Source: Dryocola boscaweniae (GTDB taxonomy: Bacteria > Pseudomonadota > Gammaproteobacteria > Enterobacterales > Enterobacteriaceae). Taken from it: a stretch of 64,000 nucleotides of DNA. Below, in pieces: positions 53,136 through 63,032 of this stretch. Under the pieces are notes generated by a model, which did not search any database, was not told the DNA's origin, and was given only the letters and a program-made list of their open reading frames with translations. The stretch is from positions 49,089-113,088 of the forward strand of contig NZ_JALHAP010000069.1 in assembly GCF_025215095.1 (NCBI RefSeq), in the 5' to 3' direction. The position numbers were made by a program, and so were the translations under genes. The stretch's first letter is position 1. Every line of letters begins with the position of its first letter.

Positions 53136-54353
53136 ATGGAAAATCACGGCATCAAAAAAATCGTTCTCGCATACTCCGGCGGCCTTGATACCTCAGCCAT
53201 CATTCCATGGCTGAAAGAAAACTATGGCGGCTGCGAAGTGGTCGCCTGCGTAGTGGATATTGGCCAGGATCGTGACGATCTGAAAGGCGTTGAGCAAAAA
53301 GCCCTGCGCTCTGGCGCGACTGAATGCTATGTAGTGGATGCGCGTGAAGAGTTTATCAGCGACTACGTTTACCCGGTTCTGCAAACTGGCGCCCTGTACG
53401 AAGGCAGCTATCTGCTGGGCACCTCAATGGCTCGTCCGTTGATCGCAAAAGCGCTGGTGGACGTGGCGAATAAAGTCGGCGCGGACGCGCTGTGCCATGG
53501 CGCAACCGGCAAAGGCAACGACCAGGTGCGTTTCGAGTCCACCTGGGCTGCGCTGGCGCCGCATCTGAAAGTGGTTGCGCCGTGGCGTGAGTGGAACCTG
53601 CGTTCCCGTGAAGCCCTGCTCGACTACCTGAAAGAGCGCGATATCCCAACTACCGCGTCGCTGGAAAAAATCTACAGCCGTGATGAAAACGCATGGCATA
53701 TCTCCACCGAAGGCGGCGTGCTGGAAAGCCCGTGGAACGCGCCGAATAAAGATTGCTGGGTCTGGACCGTCGATCCGCAGGAAGCGCCGGATCAGGCTGA
53801 GCAGGTCACCGTCACCGTTAAACAGGGCAAAGTTGTTGCTGTTAATGGCGAAGCGATGAGCCCGTTCAAATGTCTGGAAACCCTGAATGCGATTGGTTCT
53901 AAACATGGTATCGGCCGTATCGATATCGTGGAGAACCGCCTGGTGGGCATCAAATCCCGCGGCTGCTACGAAACGCCAGGAGGCACCATTATGATGGCTG
54001 CGCTGCGCGGCGTTGAGCAACTGGTGCTGGATCGCGATAGCTTCAAATGGCGTGAGCAACTGGGTCTGGAAATGTCCTATGTGGTTTACGACGGTCGCTG
54101 GTTCGCGCCGCTGCGTAAATCTTTGCAGGCTTCCGCCCAATCGCTGGCTGAAGAAGTGAATGGCGAAGTTGTGCTGCAGCTTTATAAAGGTCAGGTTACG
54201 GCGATTCAGAAAAAATCCCCGAACAGCCTTTATAGCGAAGAGTTCGCAACCTTTGGCGAAGACGAAGTGTATGACCACAGCCACGCGGGCGGCTTCATTC
54301 GTCTGTTCTCGCTGTCATCACGTATTCGTGCGTTGAACGAACTGAAGAAGTAA
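53136..54353 (+). CDS. argG: argininosuccinate synthase (about 405-residue type)
   Basis: Condenses citrulline and aspartate with ATP to argininosuccinate, the substrate of ArgH. The 405-residue protein has the PP-loop [10 protein letters not shown] at about 12-21, [14 protein letters not shown] and the substrate site around [14 protein letters not shown]. This is the shorter type found in many bacteria, clearly unlike the 447-residue ArgG of E. coli, whose gene lies elsewhere. It is in-line between argB (41 nt upstream) and argH (75 nt downstream), so it is expected to be ArgR-controlled with them. GAAGGAAAAAG precedes the start. Confidence 0.97.
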   Translation: MENHGIKKIVLAYSGGLDTSAIIPWLKENYGGCEVVACVVDIGQDRDDLKGVEQKALRSGATECYVVDAREEFISDYVYPVLQTGALYEGSYLLGTSMARPLIAKALVDVANKVGADALCHGATGKGNDQVRFESTWAALAPHLKVVAPWREWNLRSREALLDYLKERDIPTTASLEKIYSRDENAWHISTEGGVLESPWNAPNKDCWVWTVDPQEAPDQAEQVTVTVKQGKVVAVNGEAMSPFKCLETLNAIGSKHGIGRIDIVENRLVGIKSRGCYETPGGTIMMAALRGVEQLVLDRDSFKWREQLGLEMSYVVYDGRWFAPLRKSLQASAQSLAEEVNGEVVLQLYKGQVTAIQKKSPNSLYSEEFATFGEDEVYDHSHAGGFIRLFSLSSRIRALNELKK

Positions 54354-54365
54354 TTAGAGTTTGAT

Positions 54366-54391
54366 GGCGGGTGACGCTCTGCTTACCCGCC
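54366..54391. repeat. REP-type palindrome between argG and argH
   Basis: A 26-nt imperfect palindrome, GGCGGGTGACGC...ACCCGCC, has the same length and layout as the two elements after argH, with matching outer stem and central GCT/AGC core. It fits the REP (repetitive extragenic palindrome) class and may form an mRNA hairpin within the arg operon. Confidence 0.68.
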
Positions 54392-54428
54392 TTATAAAGT
54401 AATAAAGATAATTTTATGGAGCATGACT

Positions 54429-55802
54429 ATGGCACTTTGGGGTGGACGTTTTACTCAGGCAGCAGACCAGCGGTTCAAACAGTTCAATGATTCATTGCGC
54501 TTTGACTACCGACTGGCCGAGCAGGATATTGTGGGTTCTGTCGCCTGGTCCAAAGCGCTGGTTACCGTCAATGTTCTGACACAAGCAGAGCAGCAAGAGC
54601 TGGAGCAGGCTCTGAACGTGCTGCTTGAAGAAGTGCAGGCCAATCCGCAGGCCATCCTTGAGAGCGACGCGGAAGATATCCACAGTTGGGTGGAAGGAAA
54701 GCTCATCGATAAAGTCGGTGCGTTAGGCAAGAAACTCCACACCGGCCGTAGCCGTAACGACCAGGTCGCGACCGATCTGAAACTGTGGTGTAAAACACAA
54801 ATCAGCGAACTGCTGGCGGCAACTCGCCAGTTGCAGCAGGCGCTTGTGGAAACCGCGGAAGCTAACCAGGACGCGGTAATGCCGGGTTATACCCACCTGC
54901 AACGTGCGCAACCGGTGACGTTTGCCCACTGGTGTCTGGCGTATGTAGAAATGCTGGCGCGTGACGAAAGCCGTTTACAGAGCACCCTGGAGCGTCTGGA
55001 CAGCAGCCCGCTTGGCTGCGGCGCGCTGGCCGGCACCGCCTATGAAATTGACCGTGAGCAGTTGGCTGGCTGGTTAGGTTTTGCCTCCGCGACCCGTAAC
55101 AGCCTGGACAGCGTTTCTGACCGTGATCATGTACTCGAATTACTGTCTGACGCTTCTATCGGCATGGTGCATTTATCGCGTTTTGCCGAAGACCTGATTT
55201 TCTTTAATACCGGGGAAGCAAGCTTTGTCGAGCTGTCTGACCGGGTGACTTCAGGTTCATCCCTCATGCCGCAGAAGAAAAACCCGGACGCGCTGGAACT
55301 GATTCGCGGTAAGTGTGGCCGCGTTCAGGGAGCGCTCACCGGCATGATGATGACGCTCAAAGGTCTGCCGCTGGCCTACAACAAAGACATGCAGGAAGAT
55401 AAAGAAGGTCTGTTCGACGCGCTCGACACCTGGCTCGACTGCCTGCATATGTCGGTGCTGGTACTCGACGGCATTCAGGTAAAACGCCCGCGCTGTAAAG
55501 AAGCGGCCGAGCAGGGTTATGCCAACGCGACCGAGCTTGCGGATTATCTGGTCGCTAAAGGCGTGCCGTTCCGTGAAGCGCACCATATTGTTGGTGAAGC
55601 CGTAGTGGAAGCGATTCGCCAGGGTAAAGCTCTGGAAGCGCTGCCGCTTGCGGATTTGCAGAAATTTAGCCCGGTAATTGGCGAAGATGTTTATGCCATT
55701 TTGTCTTTGCAATCTTGCCTGGATAAGCGCGCTGCGAAAGGTGGTGTGTCGCCTCAGCAGGTGGCATCCGCGATTGCTTATGCTAAGCAGCGTTTGGTTT
55801 AA
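54429..55802 (+). CDS. argH: argininosuccinate lyase
   Basis: Splits argininosuccinate into arginine and fumarate, the last step of the pathway. The 457-residue fumarase/aspartase-superfamily protein starts [20 protein letters not shown] and has the signature loop [14 protein letters not shown] at about 280-293 with the catalytic serine, plus [15 protein letters not shown] chose the ATG at 54429, spaced 7 nt after GGAG, over one six bases upstream. REP elements lie on both sides of the gene. Confidence 0.98.
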   Translation: MALWGGRFTQAADQRFKQFNDSLRFDYRLAEQDIVGSVAWSKALVTVNVLTQAEQQELEQALNVLLEEVQANPQAILESDAEDIHSWVEGKLIDKVGALGKKLHTGRSRNDQVATDLKLWCKTQISELLAATRQLQQALVETAEANQDAVMPGYTHLQRAQPVTFAHWCLAYVEMLARDESRLQSTLERLDSSPLGCGALAGTAYEIDREQLAGWLGFASATRNSLDSVSDRDHVLELLSDASIGMVHLSRFAEDLIFFNTGEASFVELSDRVTSGSSLMPQKKNPDALELIRGKCGRVQGALTGMMMTLKGLPLAYNKDMQEDKEGLFDALDTWLDCLHMSVLVLDGIQVKRPRCKEAAEQGYANATELADYLVAKGVPFREAHHIVGEAVVEAIRQGKALEALPLADLQKFSPVIGEDVYAILSLQSCLDKRAAKGGVSPQQVASAIAYAKQRLV

Positions 55803-55821
55803 CACTCTTTTCAAACTCAAA

Positions 55822-55887
55822 GGTGGAAGGCGCTGCGCTTATCCACCCTATAAATACGTAGGGCAGGTAAGCGAAGCGCCACCTGCC
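55822..55887. repeat. pair of inverted REP elements (BIME) after argH
   Basis: Two 26-nt palindromes in opposite orientation are joined by a short linker: GGTGGAAGGCGC...ATCCACC (55822-55847) and GGCAGGTAAGCG...ACCTGCC (55862-55887). Both contain the AAGCG-AGCGCC core typical of enterobacterial REPs. The pair forms a BIME-like unit between argH and oxyS. Confidence 0.8.
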
Positions 55888-55908
55888 AGATCTGAATAAA
55901 TTCAAAGC

Positions 55909-56035
55909 AAAAAAAAGCGGACATCAAGTCCGCTAAAAGTTCACGTTGGCTTTTTATCATTAGTCAGGTCAGAGAACAGAGATTTCTCTTCAGCAGAACC
56001 ATCCGGTGAGGGGGTCAAACATTTGGATGGTTCGT
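55909..56035 (-). ncRNA. oxyS: OxyS small RNA
   Basis: On the minus strand, divergent from oxyR, AAAGCCAACGTGAACTTTT matches the 3' part of E. coli OxyS, followed by a terminator stem GCGGAC / GTCCGC and eight T. At the 5' end GAACCATCC pairs with GGATGGTTC, replacing the GAAACGG / CCGTTTC stem of E. coli, and a small middle hairpin GAGAAATCTC follows. OxyS is the peroxide-induced Hfq sRNA made under OxyR. The 5' end is approximate. Confidence 0.85.
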
Positions 56036-56065
56036 GCTGTTGCTGGCTATTATTCATATTCTCTC

Positions 56066-56118
56066 TTGATAGGGATAATCGTTCATTGCTATGCTATCTA
56101 TCGCCATGGGCTATCATG
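56066..56118. promoter_or_regulatory. OxyR-binding region between oxyS and oxyR
   Basis: GATAGGGATAATCGTTCATT followed by GCTATGCTATCTATCGCCATG and CTATCATGG contains ATAG/CTAT elements about 10 bp apart, the four-contact pattern of an OxyR tetramer. It overlaps the oxyR promoter, where OxyR represses itself, and the -35 region of oxyS, which it activates. Confidence 0.75.
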
Positions 56119-56135
56119 GCGCTGGAGGATGGATA

Positions 56136-57053
56136 ATGAATATTCGTGATCTTGAATACCTTGTGGCGTTAGCTGAACATCGTCATTTTCGTCGGGCAGC
56201 GGATGCCTGTCATGTTAGCCAGCCAACCCTGAGCGGCCAAATCCGTAAGCTGGAAGATGAGCTGGGCGTCATGCTGCTGGAGCGTACCAGCCGCAAAGTT
56301 TTATTCACGCAGGCAGGTTTGCTGCTGGTCGATCAGGCCCGTACCGTGCTGCGCGAAGTTAAAGTGCTTAAAGAGATGGCCAGCCAGCAAGGCGAGGCGA
56401 TGTCCGGGCCGCTGCATATCGGGCTTATCCCAACCGTTGGGCCTTACCTGTTGCCGCAGATTATTCCCATGCTGCACAAAACCTTCCCCAAACTGGAAAT
56501 GTATCTGCATGAAGCGCAGACCCATCAACTGTTAGCGCAGCTTGATAGCGGCAAGCTCGACTGTGCCATTCTGGCGCTGGTTAAAGAAAGCGAAGCCTTT
56601 ATTGAGGTGCCGCTGTTTGATGAGCCAATGGTGCTGGCGGTGTATCAGGATCATCCGTGGGTCAACCGCGACCGGGTGCCGCTCTCAGATTTGGCCGGTG
56701 AAAAGCTGCTGATGCTGGAAGATGGGCATTGCTTGCGCGATCAGGCGCTGGGTTTCTGTTTTGAAGCGGGTGCCGATGAAGACACGCATTTCCGTGCAAC
56801 CAGCTTAGAAACACTGCGTAACATGGTAGCGGCGGGCAGCGGGATCACGTTGTTACCGGCTCTGGCTGTGCCAAATGAACGCGAACGAGATGGGGTCGTT
56901 TATCTGCCATGTTATAAACCAGAACCGCGCCGTACGGTCGGTCTGGTTTATCGTCCAGGTTCTCCGCTGCGTAGCCGCTATGAGCAGCTTGCGGAAGCCG
57001 TCCGCACGCAGATGGACGGCCATTTTGACTCGGTGTTAAAACAGGCGGTTTAA
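56136..57053 (+). CDS. oxyR: peroxide-sensing regulator OxyR
   Basis: LysR-type regulator that forms a disulfide on hydrogen peroxide exposure and activates defence genes. The 305-residue protein has the N-terminal helix-turn-helix (about 18-37, [20 protein letters not shown]) and the redox pair Cys199 and Cys208 in [15 protein letters not shown] chose the ATG at 56136, after GGAGGAT; the frame from 56091 overlaps the operator. It converges on sthA with an 18-base tail overlap. Confidence 0.98.
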   Translation: MNIRDLEYLVALAEHRHFRRAADACHVSQPTLSGQIRKLEDELGVMLLERTSRKVLFTQAGLLLVDQARTVLREVKVLKEMASQQGEAMSGPLHIGLIPTVGPYLLPQIIPMLHKTFPKLEMYLHEAQTHQLLAQLDSGKLDCAILALVKESEAFIEVPLFDEPMVLAVYQDHPWVNRDRVPLSDLAGEKLLMLEDGHCLRDQALGFCFEAGADEDTHFRATSLETLRNMVAAGSGITLLPALAVPNERERDGVVYLPCYKPEPRRTVGLVYRPGSPLRSRYEQLAEAVRTQMDGHFDSVLKQAV

Positions 57054-58436
57054 GCCGTTTAACGCCGCTACCCGATAGGCTTCCGCCATCGTTGGGTAGT
57101 TAAAGGTGGTGTTAACAAAGTATTCAATGGTGTTGCCGCCGCCTTTCTGCTCCATTATCGCCTGGCCGATGTGAATAATTTCCGCCGCGCGTTCACCAAA
57201 GCAGTGAATCCCTAAAATCTCTTTCGTCTCCCGATGGAAGAGAATTTTTAGCGTGCCCACGTTCATGCCGACGATTTGTGCGCGAGCAAGATGTTTAAAC
57301 TGCGCGCGACCTACCTCATAAGGCACTTTCATGGACGTTAACTGCTGTTCGGTTTTTCCGACAGAGCTGATTTCCGGAATGGTGTAAATGCCGGTTGGAA
57401 TATCTTCAATCAGGTGCGCGTTAGCTTCGCCTTTGACCAGCGCCTGAGCGGCAATGCGGCCCTGATCGTATGCAGCAGAAGCAAGGCTTGGATAACCGAT
57501 GACGTCGCCAACAGCATAGATATGCGGCTGCGCTGTCTGATACATACTGTTGACCTTCAGCAAGCCACGGCTATCAGCTTCCAGCCCGACATTTTCCAGC
57601 GACAGGGAATCGGTGTTCCCCGTGCGGCCATTGGCGTAAAGCAGACAGTCGGCTTTGACCTTCTTACCGGATTTCAACGAGACAATTACACCGTCTTCCA
57701 CGCCCTCAATACTCTCAAACTCTTCGTTGTGGCGAATAACGACGCCGCTGTTCCAGAAATGGTAAGAGAGCGAATCTGACATTTCCTGATCGAGAAATGC
57801 CAGCAGGCGGTCACGCGTGTTAATCAAATCCACTTTAACGTTCATGCCGCGGAAAATTGACGCGTATTCACAACCGATAACGCCTGCCCCGTAAATAATT
57901 ACGTGGCGTGGTTCGTGGTGCAAATTGAGGATGGAATCGCTGTCGTAAACGCGTGGATGCGTAAAGTCGACTTCTGGTGGACGGTATGGACGCGAGCCGC
58001 AGGCAATCACAAATTTTTCAGCGGTGATCATCTCGACCGAGCCGTCGTGACATTCCAGCGCGATGGTGTGTTCATCGACAAATCTTGCGTCGCCCTGCAA
58101 CATTTCGCAGCGGTTACGCTCGTAGAAGCTTTGGCGCATGCGGGTTTGCTGGTTAATCACGCTGTCTGCGTGGTTAAGAATGTCGGCGAAAGAGGAGCGG
58201 AGAAGGTGGGTATGGTCGCTGTATAACGGGTTTTGGTTGAATTCTATAATACGGCTAACGGCGTGGCGGAGGGCTTTTGAAGGGATGGTGCCCCAGTGGG
58301 TGCAACCGCCGCCAACATTATGGTAGCGCTCAATCACAGCTACCCTTGCGCCAAGTTTTACCAGTCCCATTGCAGCGCCTTCGCCGCCCGGGCCGGAACC
58401 AATTACTACTGCATCATAATCGTAGGTGTGTGGCAT
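57036..58436 (-). CDS. sthA: soluble pyridine nucleotide transhydrogenase
   Basis: Flavoprotein that moves reducing equivalents from NADPH to NAD+, draining excess NADPH. The 466-residue protein has two dinucleotide motifs, [14 protein letters not shown] near the N-terminus and [15 protein letters not shown]. It keeps only one of the two redox cysteines of the lipoamide dehydrogenase family ([15 protein letters not shown]), as known for SthA. Its 3' end overlaps oxyR. Confidence 0.98.
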   Translation of the reverse strand: MPHTYDYDAVVIGSGPGGEGAAMGLVKLGARVAVIERYHNVGGGCTHWGTIPSKALRHAVSRIIEFNQNPLYSDHTHLLRSSFADILNHADSVINQQTRMRQSFYERNRCEMLQGDARFVDEHTIALECHDGSVEMITAEKFVIACGSRPYRPPEVDFTHPRVYDSDSILNLHHEPRHVIIYGAGVIGCEYASIFRGMNVKVDLINTRDRLLAFLDQEMSDSLSYHFWNSGVVIRHNEEFESIEGVEDGVIVSLKSGKKVKADCLLYANGRTGNTDSLSLENVGLEADSRGLLKVNSMYQTAQPHIYAVGDVIGYPSLASAAYDQGRIAAQALVKGEANAHLIEDIPTGIYTIPEISSVGKTEQQLTSMKVPYEVGRAQFKHLARAQIVGMNVGTLKILFHRETKEILGIHCFGERAAEIIHIGQAIMEQKGGGNTIEYFVNTTFNYPTMAEAYRVAALNGLNRLF

Positions 58437-58632
58437 GGTAAGGCTTACCTGTTCTTATACATAAAAGCAACATGATGGTAACATCATCAGCGGTATAACC
58501 CAATTATCCTTGTGCTTTTTCACTTGTTACGCGAGCAACGTCCCGTAAACAATCATTCACAATCCTGTATAAAAGCGGTAGCGTTAGAGTCTGATATAGT
58601 GCCAGTTCGGTTTGAGGTATTCAGGCAACATG

Positions 58633-59274
58633 ATGGGTGTAAGAGCGCAACAAAAAGAACGAACCAGGCGTTCTCTGGTTGAAGCCGCGTTTAGCCAGTT
58701 AAGTGCTGAACGGAGTTTCGCCAGCCTCAGTTTACGAGAAGTTGCGCGTGAGGCAGGGATTGCGCCAACGTCGTTTTATCGTCACTTCCGCGATGTTGAT
58801 GAACTGGGCCTGACTATGGTTGATGAAAGCGGCCTGATGCTGCGCCAGTTGATGCGTCAGGCTCGCCAGCGCATTGCCAAAGGTGGAAGCGTTATCCGCA
58901 CTTCCGTTTCAACATTTATGGAGTTCATTGGTAATAATCCCAACGCTTTTCGTTTATTACTGCGTGAACGTTCCGGCACTTCCGCTGCTTTTCGCGCCGC
59001 AGTAGCTCGCGAGATTCAGCACTTTATTGCGGAACTTGCCGACTATTTAGAACTCGAAAATCGCATGCCGCGCAGCTTTACTGAAGCGCAGGCGGAAGCA
59101 ATGGTAACTATTGTTTTTAGCGCTGGCGCCGAGGCGCTGGACGTTGATCCCGATCAGCGTCGTCAGCTTGAAGAGCGCCTGGTGTTGCAGTTGCGCATGA
59201 TTTCAAAAGGGGCGTATTACTGGTATCGCCGGGAGCAAGAAAAAATGTCGCTGGCTCAATCATCCGAAGAGTGA
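58633..59274 (+). CDS. fabR: unsaturated fatty acid biosynthesis repressor FabR
   Basis: TetR-family repressor of fabA and fabB that adjusts the unsaturated fatty acid content of membranes. The 213-residue protein has the N-terminal helix-turn-helix in [21 protein letters not shown] and an alpha-helical acyl-thioester-binding core. The start is the ATG at 58633, or one codon earlier; both follow AGG. yijD follows after 10 nt. Confidence 0.96.
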   Translation: MGVRAQQKERTRRSLVEAAFSQLSAERSFASLSLREVAREAGIAPTSFYRHFRDVDELGLTMVDESGLMLRQLMRQARQRIAKGGSVIRTSVSTFMEFIGNNPNAFRLLLRERSGTSAAFRAAVAREIQHFIAELADYLELENRMPRSFTEAQAEAMVTIVFSAGAEALDVDPDQRRQLEERLVLQLRMISKGAYYWYRREQEKMSLAQSSEE

Positions 59275-59284
59275 AGGACAAGCA

Positions 59285-59647
59285 ATGAAACAGTTACAAG
59301 AAAGAGGTACGCTGGTGCTGGCGTTTATCGCCGGCCTTTCGATTAACGGAACCTTTGCCGCGCTGTTCAGCTCGGTGGTGCCGTTCTCTGTTTTCCCGAT
59401 AATTGCACTGGTGCTGACGGTGTACTGTCTGCATCAGCGTTACCAGAACCGAACCATGCCGATAGGACTGCCGGGAATTGCTGCGGCCTGCTTCGTGCTT
59501 GGGGTATTGCTTTATAGCGCTGTCGTGCGCGCTGAGTACCCGGCTATTGGCTCTAATTTCCTGCCAGCGGTACTTTCAGTCGCGCTGTTGTTCTGGATTG
59601 GCTTCAAAATTCGCGCGCGCAAAGCGCAGATATACAGAATAAGTTAG
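59285..59647 (+). CDS. yijD: DUF1422 family inner-membrane protein YijD
   Basis: A 120-residue membrane protein of unknown function with four hydrophobic segments (about 10-30, 35-50, 60-80 and 88-108). It sits directly after fabR, as in E. coli, and is expected to be cotranscribed with it; that suggests but does not show a link with membrane lipids. Confidence 0.94.
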   Translation: MKQLQERGTLVLAFIAGLSINGTFAALFSSVVPFSVFPIIALVLTVYCLHQRYQNRTMPIGLPGIAAACFVLGVLLYSAVVRAEYPAIGSNFLPAVLSVALLFWIGFKIRARKAQIYRIS

Positions 59648-59655
59648 CCACGCTG

Positions 59656-59686
59656 TAAAAAAACGGACGCTTCGGCGTCCGTTTTG
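59656..59686. terminator. bidirectional fabR-yijD / trmA terminator
   Basis: AAAAAAACGGACGC / GCGTCCGTTTT with a TTCG tetraloop between convergent genes. Confidence 0.9.
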
Positions 59687-60787
59687 CTATTTACGCGTCA
59701 GCCAGACGCCGCATTCCATATGATGGGTGTAGGGGAACTGATCGAATAGCGCCAGGCGCGAGACTTCGTGTGTTTCAGTCAGCGTTTCCAGATTCTCACA
59801 CAGCGTTTGCGGGTTGCAGGAGATATAAAGAATGCGCGGGTAGGCCTGCACCATCTTTACCGTATTGGCATCAAGCCCGCTGCGTGGCGGATCGACAAAA
59901 ATCGTCTCGCACTGGTAGCTTTTCAGATCGATGCCTTTCAGACGATTAAACTCGCGCACGCCGTTCATGGCCTGAGTAAACTCTTCAGCCGCCATGCGGA
60001 TGATCTGCACGTTATCAATTTCGTTGGCGGCAATATTGTACTGCGCCGCAGCAACGGACGGCTTGGCGATTTCAGTTGCCAGCACGCGGTTAAAGTTGCG
60101 CGCCAGCGCCAGAGAAAAGTTGCCGTTACCGCAGTACAGTTCCAGCAGATCGCCGCTTGAGTTTTTCGTCGCATCCAGCGCCCACTCCAGCATCTGAATG
60201 TTCATCGCCGCGTTTGGCTGCGTGAAGCTATTTTCCACCTGACGATAAACCATCTCTTTGCCCGCTACCGGCAGGCGTTCGTCGATGTAATCCTGATCCA
60301 GCTCGATTTTGGTTTTTGTCGCCCGGCCAATCAAATGAACGTTAAAACCGCGAGCGCGAAGTGAATCACGCAGGGCTTCAGCATGTTCGCGCCATTCCTC
60401 ATCCAGCTTACGATGGTAAAGCAGGGAGACAACGGCCTGGTTACTTAGCGTTGTCAGATAATCTATCTGGAAAAGTTTATGGCGCAATGCAGGGATATCC
60501 CGTACGCCATCCAGCATGGCCGGCATCAAGGCATTAATAAGCGAGCTTGCCGCAGGAAAGCTGTCCACCCGAATTCGCTGTTTGGTCTGCTGGTCAAACA
60601 TGATGTGATAAAGATCGTCTTCATCATGCCAGATGCGGAATTCCGCACGCATACGGTAATGGCTGACTGGCGAACGGAACACCTCCGGCGCAGGCGCGGC
60701 AAAAGGGCCCATCATGCTTTGCAAGCGGGCGACTTTTTCTGCCAGTTGCGCGTCGTATTGGTCAATCGGGAGATGTTCGGGGGTCAT
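59687..60787 (-). CDS. trmA: tRNA (uracil-54, C5)-methyltransferase
   Basis: Makes ribothymidine at position 54 of the T-loop of tRNAs with SAM. The 366-residue protein has the SAM-binding [26 protein letters not shown], and the catalytic cysteine in [11 protein letters not shown] (about 324). The length equals E. coli TrmA. It is divergent from btuB. Confidence 0.98.
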   Translation of the reverse strand: MTPEHLPIDQYDAQLAEKVARLQSMMGPFAAPAPEVFRSPVSHYRMRAEFRIWHDEDDLYHIMFDQQTKQRIRVDSFPAASSLINALMPAMLDGVRDIPALRHKLFQIDYLTTLSNQAVVSLLYHRKLDEEWREHAEALRDSLRARGFNVHLIGRATKTKIELDQDYIDERLPVAGKEMVYRQVENSFTQPNAAMNIQMLEWALDATKNSSGDLLELYCGNGNFSLALARNFNRVLATEIAKPSVAAAQYNIAANEIDNVQIIRMAAEEFTQAMNGVREFNRLKGIDLKSYQCETIFVDPPRSGLDANTVKMVQAYPRILYISCNPQTLCENLETLTETHEVSRLALFDQFPYTHHMECGVWLTRK

Positions 60788-60877
60788 GGCGGCTACCTGT
60801 TATTGAAATCAAACTACGCGGCGATTTTAGGGAATACCCTCGCGATGTCCAGTCTCTTCGTCAGCAGAAGTTCAACT

Positions 60878-60893
60878 GGAAGTCTGGACTTCT
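60878..60893. promoter_or_regulatory. possible MetJ boxes between trmA and btuB
   Basis: Two adjoining 8-mers, GGAAGTCT and GGACTTCT, each match the met box AGACGTCT at six of eight positions and are in exact 8-bp register. They lie just upstream of the cobalamin riboswitch. Chance occurrence is possible. Confidence 0.35.
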
Positions 60894-60909
60894 ATATGGC
60901 GATAACGGT

Positions 60910-61150
60910 AGCATGCGCTCTCCGGCCTCCTGAGAGTTAAAAGGGAACCCAGTGCAATTCTGGGGCTGACGCGCAGCGGTAAGGAAGCGTGGGATGAAAG
61001 CAAATATGCAGACACTGCTTATATAAGTGGGAAGTCCTCATCCATAAAACACCTCCAAGCCCGAAGACCTGCCGGTTTACGTCGCAATTGATATAACTAT
61101 CGCGTGCTATCGGTTATGTCTGCGGCATCCTTGATTTGAAAGCGGATGCT
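60910..61150 (+). promoter_or_regulatory. cobalamin riboswitch of btuB
   Basis: The btuB leader has the conserved parts of the adenosylcobalamin riboswitch: CCGGCCTCCTGAGAG, AGGGAACCCAGTGCAA, GCTGACGCGCAGCGGTAAGG, and the B12 box AAGCCCGAAGACCTGCC (61058-61074). The final hairpin GCATCC / GGATGC (61125-61149) includes the translation start region, as in E. coli, so coenzyme B12 is expected to block translation of btuB. Confidence 0.93.
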
Positions 61151-61160
61151 TATATAAATG

Positions 61161-63032
61161 ATGATAAAAAAAGTTTCGCTGTTTACGGCGTTGTCCGTAA
61201 CGGCGTTTTCTGGCTGGGCGCAAGACAGCAATTCTGATGATACTCTGGTGGTGACGGCTAACCGTTTCCAGCAACCGGTCAATACTGTGCTGGCTCCGAC
61301 TGACGTTGTCACTCGTCAGGATATCGATAAGTGGCAGGCAAAAACCCTCAACGATGTTATGCGCCGTTTGCCTGGCGTGGATATCGCGCAGTATGGCGGC
61401 CCAGGACAAGGCTCTTCTATGCTGATTCGTGGAACCAACGCCAGCCACGTTTTAGTGTTAATTGATGGCGTTCCTGTTGCACGGCCGGGCATTTCTAATA
61501 CTGCCGACTTCAATCAAATCCCCCTTTCTTTAGTTCAGCGCGTTGAATATATTCGCGGCCCGCGTTCTGCCGTTTATGGTTCCGGCGCGATTGGCGGCGT
61601 CATTAACGTCATCACCCACTCTGATGAAGAAAAATCGCAGATTAACGCGGGAATGGGCTCAAAAGGTTATCAACAGTATGACGGCACGTTGCGTCAGCGT
61701 TTTGGCGATACCGTGGCGACGGTTGCTGGCTCATATGAATCAACTAAAGGCTTCAATGTTCAACCGCATTCCACCTACAGCGGCGACAACGATCGCGATG
61801 GCTCGCGGAAAAAAACGTTTTGGGGCGGCGTCGAGCATAAATTCAATGATGAGTTCGATGGCTTCTTCCGCGGCCGTAGTTATACCAATAATATCGACTA
61901 CGATCTGGGCAGCACGCCATTTTCGCCTGCGTATAGCGCTAATGAAGAACAACTTTACAACCAAAGCTATGATGCCGGGATGCGTTTCCACTCCGGCATT
62001 TACTCTTCGCAGCTAATCGCCAGCTACCAGAAAGTGAAGGATTACAACTACAGCAGCGAGTATGGACGCTATAACGATGGCACCACGCTTGACCGCATGA
62101 CCCAGCGCAATCTCCAGTGGGGCAATAACTTTGTCGTTGGGCAGGGCTCCATCAGCGCTGGCGTGGACTGGCAGCAGCAGCGTCTGTCCTCTTCTGATAC
62201 AGCCATCACCGACACCTACAAACGTGATAACACCGGCTTGTACCTGAGCGGGCAGCAGCAGTTTGGTGATGTCACCGTGGAAGCGTCCGGCCGTGAAGAT
62301 CATGACGAACAGTTCGGCTGGCACGGCACCTGGCAGACTGCGGCAGGCTGGGAGTTTGTTGAAGGCTATCGCGCCACCGTTTCCTACGGCACCGGCTTCC
62401 TTGCGCCGTCGCTTGGCCAGCAGTTTGGTTCCACGCGTTTTGGGATTGACTCCAACCCGAATCTGGAACCGGAAGAATCAAAGCAGTGGGAAGCCGGCCT
62501 TGAAGGCCTGACCGGTCCGCTGGACTGGCGCCTGTCTGCTTATCGTTACAAAATCCAGAATCTGATCGCTTATTACTCCGATCCGGTCACCTATGCTGGT
62601 GCTTATGACAATATCGACGCCGCAACCATTAAAGGCGTGGAGTGGACGGGCAGCATTGATACCGGCATCTTCACCCATAAGGTCACGCTGCAATATATTG
62701 ACCCGCGTAACGATCAGAATGACGAAGTGCTGGCTCGCCGTGCGAAGCGCCAGGCTAAGTACCAGCTTGACTGGACCATGTTTAATGTCGATATGGATGT
62801 GTCCTGGCAATATTATGGGAAGCGCTACGACAACAACACTTCTGTTTATAACAACACTCAGCAAATTTTGCCGAGCTACAGCACAGTTGACGTGTCTGCT
62901 TCATATCCAGTCACCTCTCATCTGACCGTTCGTGGTAGAATCGCCAACCTGTTCGATAAAGATTACGAGACGGTTTATGGCTATCAAACCCCAGGACGGG
63001 AATACTACCTCTCTGGCAGCTATACCTTCTGA
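61161..63032 (+). CDS. btuB: vitamin B12 outer-membrane transporter BtuB
   Basis: TonB-dependent 22-strand beta-barrel that imports cobalamin and serves as receptor for some phages and colicins. The 623-residue protein has a signal peptide (about 1-20, ending GWAQ), the TonB box DTLVVTA, a plug domain with LPGVDIAQYGG and RGPRSAVYGSGAIGGVIN, and a C-terminal strand ending YLSGSYTF with terminal Phe. Of two adjacent ATGs (61158 and 61161), the second aligns with E. coli. The last 56 nt overlap murI. Confidence 0.97.
   Translation: MIKKVSLFTALSVTAFSGWAQDSNSDDTLVVTANRFQQPVNTVLAPTDVVTRQDIDKWQAKTLNDVMRRLPGVDIAQYGGPGQGSSMLIRGTNASHVLVLIDGVPVARPGISNTADFNQIPLSLVQRVEYIRGPRSAVYGSGAIGGVINVITHSDEEKSQINAGMGSKGYQQYDGTLRQRFGDTVATVAGSYESTKGFNVQPHSTYSGDNDRDGSRKKTFWGGVEHKFNDEFDGFFRGRSYTNNIDYDLGSTPFSPAYSANEEQLYNQSYDAGMRFHSGIYSSQLIASYQKVKDYNYSSEYGRYNDGTTLDRMTQRNLQWGNNFVVGQGSISAGVDWQQQRLSSSDTAITDTYKRDNTGLYLSGQQQFGDVTVEASGREDHDEQFGWHGTWQTAAGWEFVEGYRATVSYGTGFLAPSLGQQFGSTRFGIDSNPNLEPEESKQWEAGLEGLTGPLDWRLSAYRYKIQNLIAYYSDPVTYAGAYDNIDAATIKGVEWTGSIDTGIFTHKVTLQYIDPRNDQNDEVLARRAKRQAKYQLDWTMFNVDMDVSWQYYGKRYDNNTSVYNNTQQILPSYSTVDVSASYPVTSHLTVRGRIANLFDKDYETVYGYQTPGREYYLSGSYTF

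Noticed and set aside
53424..54284. 286-codon open frame opposite argG
   Set aside because: Shadow of the argG reading frame; no recognisable domain or start signal.
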